A stretch of 64,000 nucleotides of DNA. Origin: an uncultured Acetatifactor sp. GTDB taxonomy: Bacteria; Bacillota; Clostridia; Lachnospirales; Lachnospiraceae. The notes beneath the pieces are model-generated. The model did not search any database. It had not been told where the DNA came from and saw only the letters and a list, made by a program, of their open reading frames with translations. The translations under genes were made by a program, and so were the position numbers. Position 1 is the stretch's first letter; every line of letters begins with the position of its first letter. The DNA lies in assembly GCA_947581865.1 (NCBI GenBank), contig CANPWA010000002.1, forward strand, positions 124,001 to 188,000. The letters are read 5' to 3'. This document shows, in pieces, positions 17,930 through 27,178 of the stretch.

Positions 17930-19852
17930 TCAGGTCTGTTCTCCTGCAAACTGCGTCATGTAGAGGGTGTAATAACTGCCCTTCTTCCTAAGCAGCTCTT
18001 CGTGGCTTCCGATTTCCACCACCTGCCCTTTCTCCATAACAACAATTTTGTCGGCATCCTGGATCGTGGAAAGCCTGTGGGCGATGATCAGGCTGGTGCG
18101 GTTTTGCATCAGCCTGATCATTGCGTCCTGGATATTTTTTTCTGTCCGGGTGTCCACGGAGGAGGTCGCCTCGTCCAAAATCAGGATTCTGGGGTCAGCG
18201 AGCACCGCCCTTGCGATGGTGAGGAGCTGCCTCTGTCCCTGAGAGAGATGGGCTCCCGCCTGGATGAGGACGGTCTGATATTTCTGTGGCAGATGCCGGA
18301 TGAAACGTGCGGAATTGCTGGTCTGTGCCGCCAGTTCCACCAGTTCCCTGGTCGCTTCGGGATTTGCGTAGCGGATATTGTTTTCCACCGTGTCGGTAAA
18401 CAGCACGGTGTCCTGCAGCACGATGGCAGTATTGCGGCGCAGATCATCCCTTCGGATGTCCTGTATGTTTGTGCCGTCGATCAGGATTTCCCCGGAGTCG
18501 GGGGTGTAAAAGCGCATGAGCAGATTGACCACGGTGGTCTTTCCGCTTCCCGTGGCGCCCACCAGGGCGATCTTCTGACCGGGCTGCACCGTGAGGCTGA
18601 AATCACGGAGCACCGGGCTGCCGGGTACATAGGAGAAACTCACATTCCGGAAGGTGATCTCTCCGCGCACCTGTTCCAGGGGAAGGGTGCCGCTGTTGTC
18701 CTCGTCGGGCTGTTCCAACAGCTCAAAGATGCGTTCCGCGCCGGCAAGCGCCGTCTGAAGGCTGCCGTAGAGCTGCGCGATCTCATTGAGCGGGCGGGAG
18801 AACTGCTTGGCATATATGATGAAGGCGGAGATGACCCCCACGGTGATGATCCCTTTCAGGGCAAAATATCCCCCGAAGGCGGAGACGATCACAAATCCCA
18901 CATTGGAGATACAGTTCATCATCGGACCCATGGAGCCGCCCAGGATCTCTGCGCGGATGCTGACTTTGGTCAATTCATCCGAAGCCCGGTTGAATTCCCG
19001 GATGACATCCTCCTGCTTGTTGTAGGCGACGATGGATCTATAGCCGGTGATCATTTCCTCGGAATAGCCGTTCAACTGTCCCAGAACCTGAGAGCGCTTC
19101 CGGTATACTTTGCGCATGGCGGCGGACATCAGTCTGGTGGCAAGGATAGTGATGACCACTGTGACCATGGTGATCAGCGTCAGCTGAAAACAATAGTGGA
19201 ACATGATGGCAACGGTGCCCACGATGGTGAGAACACCGGAAAACAGGGAGCCGAGACTCTGGGAGATGGAGGTGGAGATATTTTCCACGTCGTTGGTCAT
19301 GCGGCTCATGATATCCCCGCTGGAGTGCGTGTCCAGATAGGGAATGGAGAGACAGTCTATTTTCTCGAACAGATGGTGGCGCATCCTGCGCACGATGCGC
19401 TGGCTTAAATGGGCGGACACATAGGTCTGGCAGAGCGTGCAGAGGGTGTTGACCAGATAGACCGCCAGCAGTCTGACCAGCAGGTCCCCAAGAAGATGCC
19501 AGTCTCCGGACAGGATCAGATCTATTCCGTCACCCTGCAGGGCGGGGGCGGCGAGGGCAGTGAGTGTCACCAGGATAACTGCTCCCAAAAGCAGCAGCAG
19601 GAGCAATTTTTCTCTGCCCAGATACTGCAGCAGCCGCCGCAGTGTGTGGGCAGTGTCTTTGGGTTTTTCCACGGACTGCCCCATGGAGGCGGAAGTTTTC
19701 CTTCTCCCGCCAAAATTGACGGCGGGCGAGTTCTGTTTCGCCTCCTGGCTGTGATAGCGGAAGGTGTCCGCCTTTCCGGCTTCAAAGCCCGGGGGGAGCG
19801 TATTCGGATGGTTGTTGGTCTGATGGATGTCTGATCTGTTCTTTTCTGTCAT
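17930..19852 (-). CDS. ABC exporter half, canonical ATPase site partner
   Basis: This 640-residue fused membrane-ATPase subunit has a disordered N-terminal extension of about 70 residues, six membrane segments (about 80-370) and an ATP-binding domain with GATGSGKT, signature LSQGQ, Walker B LILDEATS with the catalytic Glu, and AHRLS with the switch His. It follows the 565-residue half 93 bases downstream on the same strand, as in heterodimeric exporters of the LmrCD, BmrCD or TM287/288 kind. The substrate is unknown; such pumps export drugs, lipids or peptides. A GGGAG site supports the 19852 start. Confidence 0.92.
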   Translation of the reverse strand: MTEKNRSDIHQTNNHPNTLPPGFEAGKADTFRYHSQEAKQNSPAVNFGGRRKTSASMGQSVEKPKDTAHTLRRLLQYLGREKLLLLLLLGAVILVTLTALAAPALQGDGIDLILSGDWHLLGDLLVRLLAVYLVNTLCTLCQTYVSAHLSQRIVRRMRHHLFEKIDCLSIPYLDTHSSGDIMSRMTNDVENISTSISQSLGSLFSGVLTIVGTVAIMFHYCFQLTLITMVTVVITILATRLMSAAMRKVYRKRSQVLGQLNGYSEEMITGYRSIVAYNKQEDVIREFNRASDELTKVSIRAEILGGSMGPMMNCISNVGFVIVSAFGGYFALKGIITVGVISAFIIYAKQFSRPLNEIAQLYGSLQTALAGAERIFELLEQPDEDNSGTLPLEQVRGEITFRNVSFSYVPGSPVLRDFSLTVQPGQKIALVGATGSGKTTVVNLLMRFYTPDSGEILIDGTNIQDIRRDDLRRNTAIVLQDTVLFTDTVENNIRYANPEATRELVELAAQTSNSARFIRHLPQKYQTVLIQAGAHLSQGQRQLLTIARAVLADPRILILDEATSSVDTRTEKNIQDAMIRLMQNRTSLIIAHRLSTIQDADKIVVMEKGQVVEIGSHEELLRKKGSYYTLYMTQFAGEQT

Positions 19853-19945
19853 AGGAATCTCCCTGTGTCGTTAACAATGTTTCCGGCAGATTGTCGTATA
19901 GATAGGGCTGCCTGTAAAGGATTGCCCGCAGCTGTGGGTGCGGTC

Positions 19946-21643
19946 TTACTGTTGGGAATCACAGATATCCCTGTAGATGGCGGAGCTGGCAAGCAGCTTT
20001 TCATGGGTGCCGCAGGCGGCGATCCGTCCCCCGTCCAGCACCGCAATGCGGTCTGCATTCCGGATGGAAGCGATACGCTGGGCGACGATGATCTTGGTGG
20101 TGCCCGGACAGGACTGTTCCAGCGCCTGATACAGCCGGCTTTCCGTCTGCAGATCCAGCGCGTTCGTGGTATCGTCAAAAATCAGGATCTCCGCGTCCTT
20201 TAAGATGGCGCGTGCAATGGAGATCCGCTGTTTCTGCCCGCCGGAGAGGGAATGCCCGCCCTCTGTGACCAAAGTATAATACCCGTCTTTGGTGCAGCAG
20301 ATAAAGTCATCTGCCTGAGCGACCCGGGCGGCATGCTTGATCTCCCAGGGGGATGCGTTGTCCCTGCCCCAGCGGATGTTCGCCTCGATGGGGCGGGAGT
20401 AGAGCTCCGCGCGCTGCATGACAATGGCGATGCGCTCTCTGAGCTGCTTCAGAGAGTATTCTTTCACGTTCATTCCGTCGATCAGGACTTCTCCTTCTGC
20501 GGCGTCATAGAAACGGGGGATCAGGCTGACCAGAGTGGATTTGCCGCTCCCGGTGGCACCGATGATGCCTAACGTCTCGCCCCGGTGTATGGTGAGACTG
20601 ATGTCCTCCAGCACATTCTGGCTGCCCCCGGGGTAGGCGAAGGTCACATGACGAAGCTCCACCTCGCCCTGCGCCTCAGGCGGTTTGGCAGACCCGTCAG
20701 GGAGACTGTCGCCACAGTGCAGGGCTTCGTTCACACGGCTCACGGAGGCCCTCGCCCGGGTGAAGGTCTGGAAAATATTTGCCATGAATGTCACACCGTG
20801 AAGGATCATCGACATATAGGTGATGGCAGCCATGATCTGCCCGGAGGTCATATCCTCCCCGGCGCGCATGGTGCAGCCGCCCACATAGAGAATCGTCACG
20901 ATGCACAGATTCAGCACGATGTTCATGCAGGGCGTCATAAACGCCAGCAATGCCTGAACCCGGAGACTGGTGGAGCAGAGCGCGTCATTGGCGGCGTCAA
21001 ACCGGGACAGCTCATGCTCCTCCCGCACATAGGCTTTCACCACGCGGGCTCCGGCGAGGGTCTCCTGTACGCAGTTATTGACGCCGTCCAGTTTTTGCTG
21101 CACCGCGGTGAACATGGGGGTGGCTTTTTTGAGAAAGAAGACTACAAAAAGCAGTATGAAAGGCAGCCCGCAGGCGGCGATCAGGGCGAAACGGGGAGAC
21201 TGCAGATACAGCATGAAAATCCCTCCCGCAAACATGATGCTGCTGCGGACCACCCCCCGGACGGAGAGCGTCACCATCTGCTGGATCTGGGTGGTATCAT
21301 TTACCAGTCTGGTGATCAGAGAGCCGGTGGAAAACTGATCCGTCTGCTCGAAGGAAAGATTCATGATTTTGGCGAACAGGTCCTTGCGCAGATCGTTTCC
21401 GAACTGCTGGGAGGCAAGATTGGCGAACACCCCGCACATCACGCCGGACAGCCCTCCGAAGAGCACCAGCAGGATCATGCGGATGCCTTCCTTGAGCACC
21501 ACATCCATATTTGATTTCAGGACGCCCTCGTCCACGATCGTTGCCATCATATCGGGCTGGATCAGATCCATGGCGATCTCGCCCACCATGAACAACGGGG
21601 CCAGAAGGCAAAACAACCAGTATTTTTTCAGATATTTCAGCAT
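19946..21643 (-). CDS. ABC exporter half, degenerate ATPase site partner
   Basis: This 565-residue subunit has six membrane segments (about 10-300) and an ATP-binding domain with Walker A GATGSGKS at 362-369 and a canonical signature LSGGQ at 466-470. Two catalytic positions are changed: the Glu after Walker B is Asp491 (IFDDTT) and the switch His is Gln522 (VAQRIAS). This is the pattern of the non-catalytic half in asymmetric heterodimers such as TM287/288. With its downstream partner it should form one transporter with one working and one degenerate ATP site. Confidence 0.93.
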   Translation of the reverse strand: MLKYLKKYWLFCLLAPLFMVGEIAMDLIQPDMMATIVDEGVLKSNMDVVLKEGIRMILLVLFGGLSGVMCGVFANLASQQFGNDLRKDLFAKIMNLSFEQTDQFSTGSLITRLVNDTTQIQQMVTLSVRGVVRSSIMFAGGIFMLYLQSPRFALIAACGLPFILLFVVFFLKKATPMFTAVQQKLDGVNNCVQETLAGARVVKAYVREEHELSRFDAANDALCSTSLRVQALLAFMTPCMNIVLNLCIVTILYVGGCTMRAGEDMTSGQIMAAITYMSMILHGVTFMANIFQTFTRARASVSRVNEALHCGDSLPDGSAKPPEAQGEVELRHVTFAYPGGSQNVLEDISLTIHRGETLGIIGATGSGKSTLVSLIPRFYDAAEGEVLIDGMNVKEYSLKQLRERIAIVMQRAELYSRPIEANIRWGRDNASPWEIKHAARVAQADDFICCTKDGYYTLVTEGGHSLSGGQKQRISIARAILKDAEILIFDDTTNALDLQTESRLYQALEQSCPGTTKIIVAQRIASIRNADRIAVLDGGRIAACGTHEKLLASSAIYRDICDSQQ

Positions 21644-21712
21644 ATCGTATTCCTTTCCGGGAGGAGGTTCCGGTTCCCTGGCGGATGGATCAGCAATGAT
21701 TTTCTTCTCTTT

Positions 21713-21741
21713 ATATTACATGATTGGAGAAATAAATGCAA
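21713..21741 (-). promoter_or_regulatory. promoter of the ABC exporter operon
   Basis: On the minus strand TTGCAT (21741-21736) and TAATAT (21718-21713) are spaced by 17 bases, about 70 bases before the first ABC gene. Confidence 0.65.
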
Positions 21742-21830
21742 ATTGCCGCAGGTTATATCAAATAAGGAGTGGTTTTTTGCGGGAAAATCTTATACAATCC
21801 TAATAATAGGAGATGAAAGGAGTGTGCGGC

Positions 21831-22004
21831 ATGATACCCAAAGATCCTGTGATGCTTTTAAGCTTTGTAAATCTTAAACTGAGGGATTTCTACGCGGGGC
21901 TGGACGGGCTCTGCGAGGATCTTCAGGCGGACGCGGACGAGATAAAGGAGAAACTTGGGGCGATCGGATACCATTATGATGCAGAGAGAAACCAATTTAT
22001 CTAA
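21831..22004 (+). CDS. DUF4250 family small protein
   Basis: This 57-residue protein matches the DUF4250 pattern: IPKDPVMLLSFVNLKLRD at the start and a C-terminal IGYHYDAERNQF segment. The family is common in Clostridia and has no known function. I chose the ATG at 21831 because AAAGGAGTG lies 7 bases upstream; it also removes six residues that do not fit the family. The 3' end overlaps the start region of the following ATPase gene, so the two are probably translated together. Confidence 0.85.
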   Translation: MIPKDPVMLLSFVNLKLRDFYAGLDGLCEDLQADADEIKEKLGAIGYHYDAERNQFI

Positions 22005-23238
22005 AACACAATTTAAGGGGAGCAGATGCCGGATCTGTACAGGATGCGGGCGCTGTGTAAACGGCAGCGGAATCCACATCGTGACATCCCGGGAAAAGGG
22101 GCTTGACGATGAAAAAAAGCCGATTTACAGCCCCCGCGGGGAGCGTCTGGTGACGGCAGATATCGGGACCACCACCATCGCCCTGCAGCTTTATGATGAG
22201 AGCGGGACCGTGGCGGCAGACTATGCCGTTGTCAATCCCCAGACGGCATTCGGGGCGGACGTGCTCTCCCGGATCGCGGCGGCGCAGGAAACGGCAGCTC
22301 GGGAGCGGATGCGCTGGAGCGTGGTGGATCAGATTCGGAAGGCGCTGGAGGGCTTTGAGGCTTTTCTGCGCCCAAAGGAGCGCATGCGCATGGTGCTGGC
22401 AGGCAACACAACGATGGTTTATCTTCTCATGGGATATGACCCGTCGGAGCTGGGAAGGGCTCCTTTTCTGGCGCGGCATCTGGAGATCGTGGAAACCGAT
22501 ATAGAGACAGCGCATCAAAGGGTGCCATGTACCGTTTTCCCGGGGCTGTCCGCCTTTGTGGGCGGGGATATCGCGGCGGGGATGTACGCCTGCGGGATGA
22601 CGGAGAAAGAGGAAATCACGCTTTTGGTAGACCTGGGCACCAACGGCGAGATGGTGCTGGGAAACAGACACCGCAGGATCGCCTGCGCCACGGCGGCAGG
22701 GCCGGCTTTTGAGGGCGGGGTCAACCGGGGCGTGTGGGGAGCCGATATGGTGCATCTTCTGGCGTGCCTGAAGAGAGAGGGCATTGTGGACGAGACCGGG
22801 CTTTTGGCAGAGCCCTATTTTGAGGAGGGCATCCTCATCGGAGACGTGCGGGTCAGCCAGGAGGCAATCCGGGCAATTCAGCTCGCCAAGGCAGCCGTGG
22901 GAGCCGGTATCCGGATTTTGATGAAGGAGTATGGAATCGGGGGCTGCGGAGAAATTGACAGAGTCATTCTGGCAGGCGGCTTCGGCTATCATCTCGACCC
23001 TTCGGATGCGGAAGAAATCGGGCTGCTTCCACCGGACCTGGCAGGGAAAGCCCGCGCCGGAGGCAACACGGCGCTTGCCGGGGCGCTGCGTCTGGGCAGG
23101 GAACTTCTGGCAAAAGACGGGGAGGAAACGCCGGCAGTGGAAGCCCGGCTGGGCATACGGGGGACGGAGATGATAAACCTCGCCGCTCATCCGGATTTTG
23201 AAAAACTTTATGTTCAGCATATGAATCTTGTTTCCTGA
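21976..23238 (+). CDS. RACo-like ASKHA ATPase with Cys-rich N-terminus (DUF4445)
   Basis: This protein of about 420 residues begins with a short Cys cluster (CRICTGCGRC, C-x2-C-x2-C-x2-C) that may bind an iron-sulfur cluster. It continues as an ASKHA-fold domain of the DUF4445/RACo type: VTADIGTTTIALQL as phosphate-binding loop, LLVDLGTNGEMVLG and VILAGGFGYHLDP. RACo proteins reduce corrinoid methyltransferases using ATP. No corrinoid protein or methyltransferase is nearby, and the usual full-length ferredoxin domain is missing, so the target is unknown. The start is unclear: ATG 21976 or 21979, or TTG 21955, which has AAGGAG close upstream. Confidence 0.8.
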   Translation: MMQRETNLSKTQFKGSRCRICTGCGRCVNGSGIHIVTSREKGLDDEKKPIYSPRGERLVTADIGTTTIALQLYDESGTVAADYAVVNPQTAFGADVLSRIAAAQETAARERMRWSVVDQIRKALEGFEAFLRPKERMRMVLAGNTTMVYLLMGYDPSELGRAPFLARHLEIVETDIETAHQRVPCTVFPGLSAFVGGDIAAGMYACGMTEKEEITLLVDLGTNGEMVLGNRHRRIACATAAGPAFEGGVNRGVWGADMVHLLACLKREGIVDETGLLAEPYFEEGILIGDVRVSQEAIRAIQLAKAAVGAGIRILMKEYGIGGCGEIDRVILAGGFGYHLDPSDAEEIGLLPPDLAGKARAGGNTALAGALRLGRELLAKDGEETPAVEARLGIRGTEMINLAAHPDFEKLYVQHMNLVS

Positions 23239-23252
23239 ATCAGTGTTAGGAA

Positions 23253-24056
23253 ATGTCTGCCGCGCATAGGATGAAACAGGATGGAAGAAAAGGCGTGGAA
23301 ACGACAGTGGGAAATGAAAAAAGACGGACAGCGTTAATACTACTTCTGAGTGCGGTATTGATGCTGTCCTTTGGCATGTTTAAGAGGGAGAGAGACGGAC
23401 AGATATGGACAGAAGAAAGGGCAGCGGCCCTCACGGGGACGGATGCGGTGACGCAGACCCAAAATGACACGGCGGCTCCGGCGGACGAGGAGACGCAGGA
23501 GAAAAAACGGATCGCACTGACCTTTGACGACGGTCCCCATCCCTCCTACACGGAGCAGCTTTTGGACGGGCTGAAGGAGCGGGGCGTACACGCCAGCTTT
23601 TTTGTCACAGGGGAGCATGCCGCACTGCATCCGGATGTGATCAGACGCATGAAAGAGGAGGGGCATCTGATCGGGAATCATACTTACAGCCATATGCAGC
23701 TTAGGAAGGGCAACCGCAGGGAATATAAGGAGGAACTGATCAAGACCAATGCCGTCCTCAAAGAGATCACCGGAGAGGATGTTCTGTATGTACGTCCGCC
23801 CTACGGTTCCTGGGATAAGAGCTTCGAGGAGGAGTTAAATATGTTTCCGGTGCTGTGGACCATTGACCCGCTGGACTGGTGCTCCGGCAATGTATCCTGC
23901 ATCACCGAGAGGGTGGTGAAGGAGGCGGGGGAGAATGAGATCATTCTGATGCACGATTATTACGATACTTCCGTGACGGCCGCGCTGAAAATCGTGGATG
24001 AACTGTTGGAGGAGGGGTATGAGTTCGTGACGGTGGAGGAGATTTTGTTTGAGTGA
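23253..24056 (+). CDS. polysaccharide deacetylase, NodB/CE4 family
   Basis: This 267-residue protein has a short cytoplasmic N-terminus, one membrane anchor (about residues 27-43) and a CE4 domain (about 85-265). The motifs are TFDDGPHP with the catalytic and metal Asp, GNHTYSHMQL with the H-x3-H metal ligands, RPPYGSWD and ILMHD with the final His. It should remove N- or O-acetyl groups from peptidoglycan or another surface polymer outside the membrane. The exact start is uncertain, since ATG 23253 has only a poorly spaced AGGAA and ATG 23271 is possible. Confidence 0.9.
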   Translation: MSAAHRMKQDGRKGVETTVGNEKRRTALILLLSAVLMLSFGMFKRERDGQIWTEERAAALTGTDAVTQTQNDTAAPADEETQEKKRIALTFDDGPHPSYTEQLLDGLKERGVHASFFVTGEHAALHPDVIRRMKEEGHLIGNHTYSHMQLRKGNRREYKEELIKTNAVLKEITGEDVLYVRPPYGSWDKSFEEELNMFPVLWTIDPLDWCSGNVSCITERVVKEAGENEIILMHDYYDTSVTAALKIVDELLEEGYEFVTVEEILFE

Positions 24057-24088
24057 GTATAGAAATGTTGTCTTTGCTGTGCTTTGTC

Positions 24089-24117
24089 TTGAAACCTTGA
24101 TGAACGCATGATAAAAT
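24089..24117 (+). promoter_or_regulatory. promoter of the EAL receptor gene
   Basis: TTGAAA (24089-24094) and an extended -10 TGATAAAAT (24109-24117) are spaced by 17 bases, shortly before the gene. Confidence 0.75.
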
Positions 24118-24140
24118 AGAAACAAAAGCTGCAAAGGAAA

Positions 24141-27089
24141 ATGAGGTGCAAGGTGATCACAAAGGGAAAGAACGCTGCAGATAAAAGAAGAAGGATGCTC
24201 CTGCTTGGCTGCCTGCTGGTATTTTTCATGGCGGCAGGGCTCTTTTCGGCTGCTGCCCGCGCAGACCAGAGCCGGAAGGTGAAGGTTGCCTTTTTTCCGA
24301 TGGACGGTTTCCATATGACGGAGGAGGACGGGACGCTGACCGGAATGGATGTGGACTATCTGAAAGCGCTGTGCAACTATGCCGACTGGGAAATTGAGTA
24401 TGTCAGATGTGACAGCTGGGACGAGGCGCTGGAGATGCTGTCGGCCCGGGAGGTGGATCTGGTGGGTTCCGCCCAGTATTCGGTGGAGCGCGCCGCAGTC
24501 TATCAGTATGCGAACCTCTCCAGCGGCTATACCTTCGGCGTGATCGCGACGCGCCCGGACAGCCCTCTCGCCTATGAGGATTTTGAGGCAATGCGGGATA
24601 TCACTTTCGGCATGGTGAAGACCTATGTCCGCCGGGAGGAATTTCTGCAATATTTAAAAGCCAACGGCATAGACCATCCGAAGATAAAGGAATATGTTTC
24701 CACGGCCCGGCTTCAGGAAGGTCTGGCGCAGGGAGAAGTGGATGCCATCGTCCACACTTTTACGGAGACAAATGAGGGGCATCGTCTCATCGGACGTTTT
24801 GCGCCCATGCCTTTTTACTATATCACCTACCAGGGCAATGATGATGTGCTGCGGGAGCTGAACCAGGCTGTTGCGGATCTGAAGATCAACCAGCCCCAGC
24901 TGGATACGGATCTGATGAACAAGTATTTTCAGAGCAGGCTTGACAAGACCGTTGTGTTCACCACAGAGGAAAAGGAATATCTCGATGAGGGGCATACGGT
25001 GGTGGTGGGATACCTGGACGGATACTACCCCTTTTCCTATGAAGAGGAAGGGGAGTGCCGCGGGCTGACCCGCAGGATGCTGGAGAGCGGCGCGGCATCC
25101 TATGGGCTGAATTTCACCTACCGGAAAATGGAGACGCTGCGGGAAGCGGAGTTAGAGCTGCAGAGAGGAAACATTGATATCATCGGTTATTGCACGGATT
25201 CGGCGGAGACGCTGGGAAGCTATCACCTGACGCCTGTTAAGGAATATGCGGATATTCCGCTGGTCATCGTAATGAAGGACAGCAAGACTTTGGGCAATCT
25301 GTCTTCTTTGGCGACGGTTCCCTATTTATATGTGGACGCGAGTCATGTGGTGGATACGGGTACTGTCTCCATCACCACCTATGACACGCAGACGGAATGT
25401 CTGGAGGCGGTGCGGAAGGGGACGATGGATGCCGTGCTCTGTGACGGTTATCTGGCAGAATATCTGCTGAGTACGGAGATCCGGTACAACAAAATGGAGG
25501 TCAAGAGCGTTTTAAGCGGTGAGCATGCCGTCTCTATGGTGATCCGCAGAAACGACAGATCCCCTCTGAGCGGTATCCTTAATAAGACGGTTTCTGTCAT
25601 TGATGCAAAGACGGTCAGCGATTATATGATGGGGAATAATGTCTATTCCCTGATGACCGTGGATCGTTTTGTGCGGAACAACAGTGTGGCGATCATTATC
25701 TTTCTGTGTCTTATGATCGTTGCGGTCCTCTTTGTGGCATGGCATATTATTTCGGACAATCATAAGATTCAGAAACTGATGTACAAGGATACGGGCATGG
25801 ACATCTGGAATCTGAACTATCTGATCTACCGGGGAACGACAAAGCTTTTGCCGGAGCGCAGGGAGCAGCAGTATGCGGTCGTCTATCTGAACATTTCCCG
25901 GTTCCGGCATTATAATATCATCTATGGATGGAATGCGGGACAGAGATTGCTGGAGTCCGTTGCAGAGGTACTCTCCCGCGAAGTGGATGAGAGAAAGGAA
26001 ATCTGTGCGAGGGATCAGGGCGACCGGTTTGTACTGTTTCTGTCTGACGAGAGTGAGGAAAAGCTTCTCGAGCGGACCGGGAAGCTGCTTCGGACGATAG
26101 AGACAAGCATCTACAATGACACGGAGAACCGCATGGCGATCCACATGGGGGTATATTTCGTGCCTTCCGAGAGCAGTGATCTGCGCGTAGCTGTCAATTA
26201 TGCGAATCAGGCGAACGATTCCCTCCGGGACAGCCCTGTCAGTGAGGTCAGGGTTTATGACGCGTCATTTGAAAGGGAGATCAAGGAGCGTCATGAGCGG
26301 GAGAAGCTTCTGGATTCGGTGGATATCAACAGGGATTTTGTGACTTATTATCAGGCAAAGGTGGACATCCGCACGGAAAAGATCGTCGGCGCCGAGGCGT
26401 TGATCCGGTTTTTGGACCCGTCGGATCAGGGAAGGGTCAGATCCCCGTCATATTTTGTCCCGTATTATGAGCAGACCGGCAGGGTGACGGAGCTGGATTT
26501 CTTTGTGCTGGAGAGTGTCTGTAAGATGTTGCGCAGACGTCTGGATGAGGGCAGGGAGGTTGTCACGGTCTCCTGCAACTTTTCCAGGAAGCATTTTATG
26601 AAACCGGGCTTCCCGGAGCGGTTTGAAGCCGTGTTGGAAAAATATCGGATCTCCAAGAACTACATAGAGGTTGAGGTGACGGAGACTGTCGTTGTGGAGG
26701 AACTGCAGCTTTCCACGGTCAAGCAGACGCTGGACGATTTGAAGGAAAGGGGCGTCAGGATCTCCATAGATGATTTCGGTTCCGGTTACTCCTCACTGGG
26801 TATTTTTGAACAGATCCCGGCATCCGTCATTAAGCTGGACCGTTCCTTTTTGTTAAATCAGGAGGACAGAAACCGTCAGGTGAAGATCATGCGGGGAATC
26901 GTCAATCTCGGAAAAGAGCTTAAGGCACAGATCGTCTGCGAGGGCGTGGAAACGGATGATGATGTGGAACTGATGCGGGAAATCGGCGCTTATGTGGCAC
27001 AGGGTTATCGCTATGCCAAGCCGGTCCCGGAGGAGGAATTTGAGCGGCGGCTGGATGGGGGAGCGCCGTCCCGGCAAAAGGAAGATTGA
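24141..27089 (+). CDS. two substrate-binding domains, degenerate GGDEF and EAL: c-di-GMP phosphodiesterase receptor
   Basis: This 982-residue protein has a signal/anchor segment (about 19-41), two tandem SBP_bac_3-type periplasmic-binding domains (about 48-270 and 285-505), a membrane helix (about 515-537), a GGDEF-fold domain and an EAL domain (about 715-965). The GGDEF motif is QGDRF at 626-630, so cyclase activity is unlikely. The EAL domain keeps EAL at 752-754, the Asn of SCNFS, EVTET, DDFGSGYSS starting at 877, KLDRS and CEGVE, so it should hydrolyse c-di-GMP. Ligand sensing, perhaps of amino acids, would control this activity. A chemoreceptor gene follows. Confidence 0.92.
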   Translation: MRCKVITKGKNAADKRRRMLLLGCLLVFFMAAGLFSAAARADQSRKVKVAFFPMDGFHMTEEDGTLTGMDVDYLKALCNYADWEIEYVRCDSWDEALEMLSAREVDLVGSAQYSVERAAVYQYANLSSGYTFGVIATRPDSPLAYEDFEAMRDITFGMVKTYVRREEFLQYLKANGIDHPKIKEYVSTARLQEGLAQGEVDAIVHTFTETNEGHRLIGRFAPMPFYYITYQGNDDVLRELNQAVADLKINQPQLDTDLMNKYFQSRLDKTVVFTTEEKEYLDEGHTVVVGYLDGYYPFSYEEEGECRGLTRRMLESGAASYGLNFTYRKMETLREAELELQRGNIDIIGYCTDSAETLGSYHLTPVKEYADIPLVIVMKDSKTLGNLSSLATVPYLYVDASHVVDTGTVSITTYDTQTECLEAVRKGTMDAVLCDGYLAEYLLSTEIRYNKMEVKSVLSGEHAVSMVIRRNDRSPLSGILNKTVSVIDAKTVSDYMMGNNVYSLMTVDRFVRNNSVAIIIFLCLMIVAVLFVAWHIISDNHKIQKLMYKDTGMDIWNLNYLIYRGTTKLLPERREQQYAVVYLNISRFRHYNIIYGWNAGQRLLESVAEVLSREVDERKEICARDQGDRFVLFLSDESEEKLLERTGKLLRTIETSIYNDTENRMAIHMGVYFVPSESSDLRVAVNYANQANDSLRDSPVSEVRVYDASFEREIKERHEREKLLDSVDINRDFVTYYQAKVDIRTEKIVGAEALIRFLDPSDQGRVRSPSYFVPYYEQTGRVTELDFFVLESVCKMLRRRLDEGREVVTVSCNFSRKHFMKPGFPERFEAVLEKYRISKNYIEVEVTETVVVEELQLSTVKQTLDDLKERGVRISIDDFGSGYSSLGIFEQIPASVIKLDRSFLLNQEDRNRQVKIMRGIVNLGKELKAQIVCEGVETDDDVELMREIGAYVAQGYRYAKPVPEEEFERRLDGGAPSRQKED

Positions 27090-27178
27090 CAGGGGCTGAC
27101 GGCAGGGTTAATATGGTGGATAGATGATAGACAGAGCGGGCGCGGAAGACGCGGCTGCCAGGAAAGGACGGGGCGAAT

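Noticed and set aside
17912..17942. Hairpin between clpB and the ABC gene as a bidirectional terminator
   Set aside because: The 8-bp stem AGAACAGA/TCTGTTCT lies partly inside the ABC coding end and has no T tract on either side.
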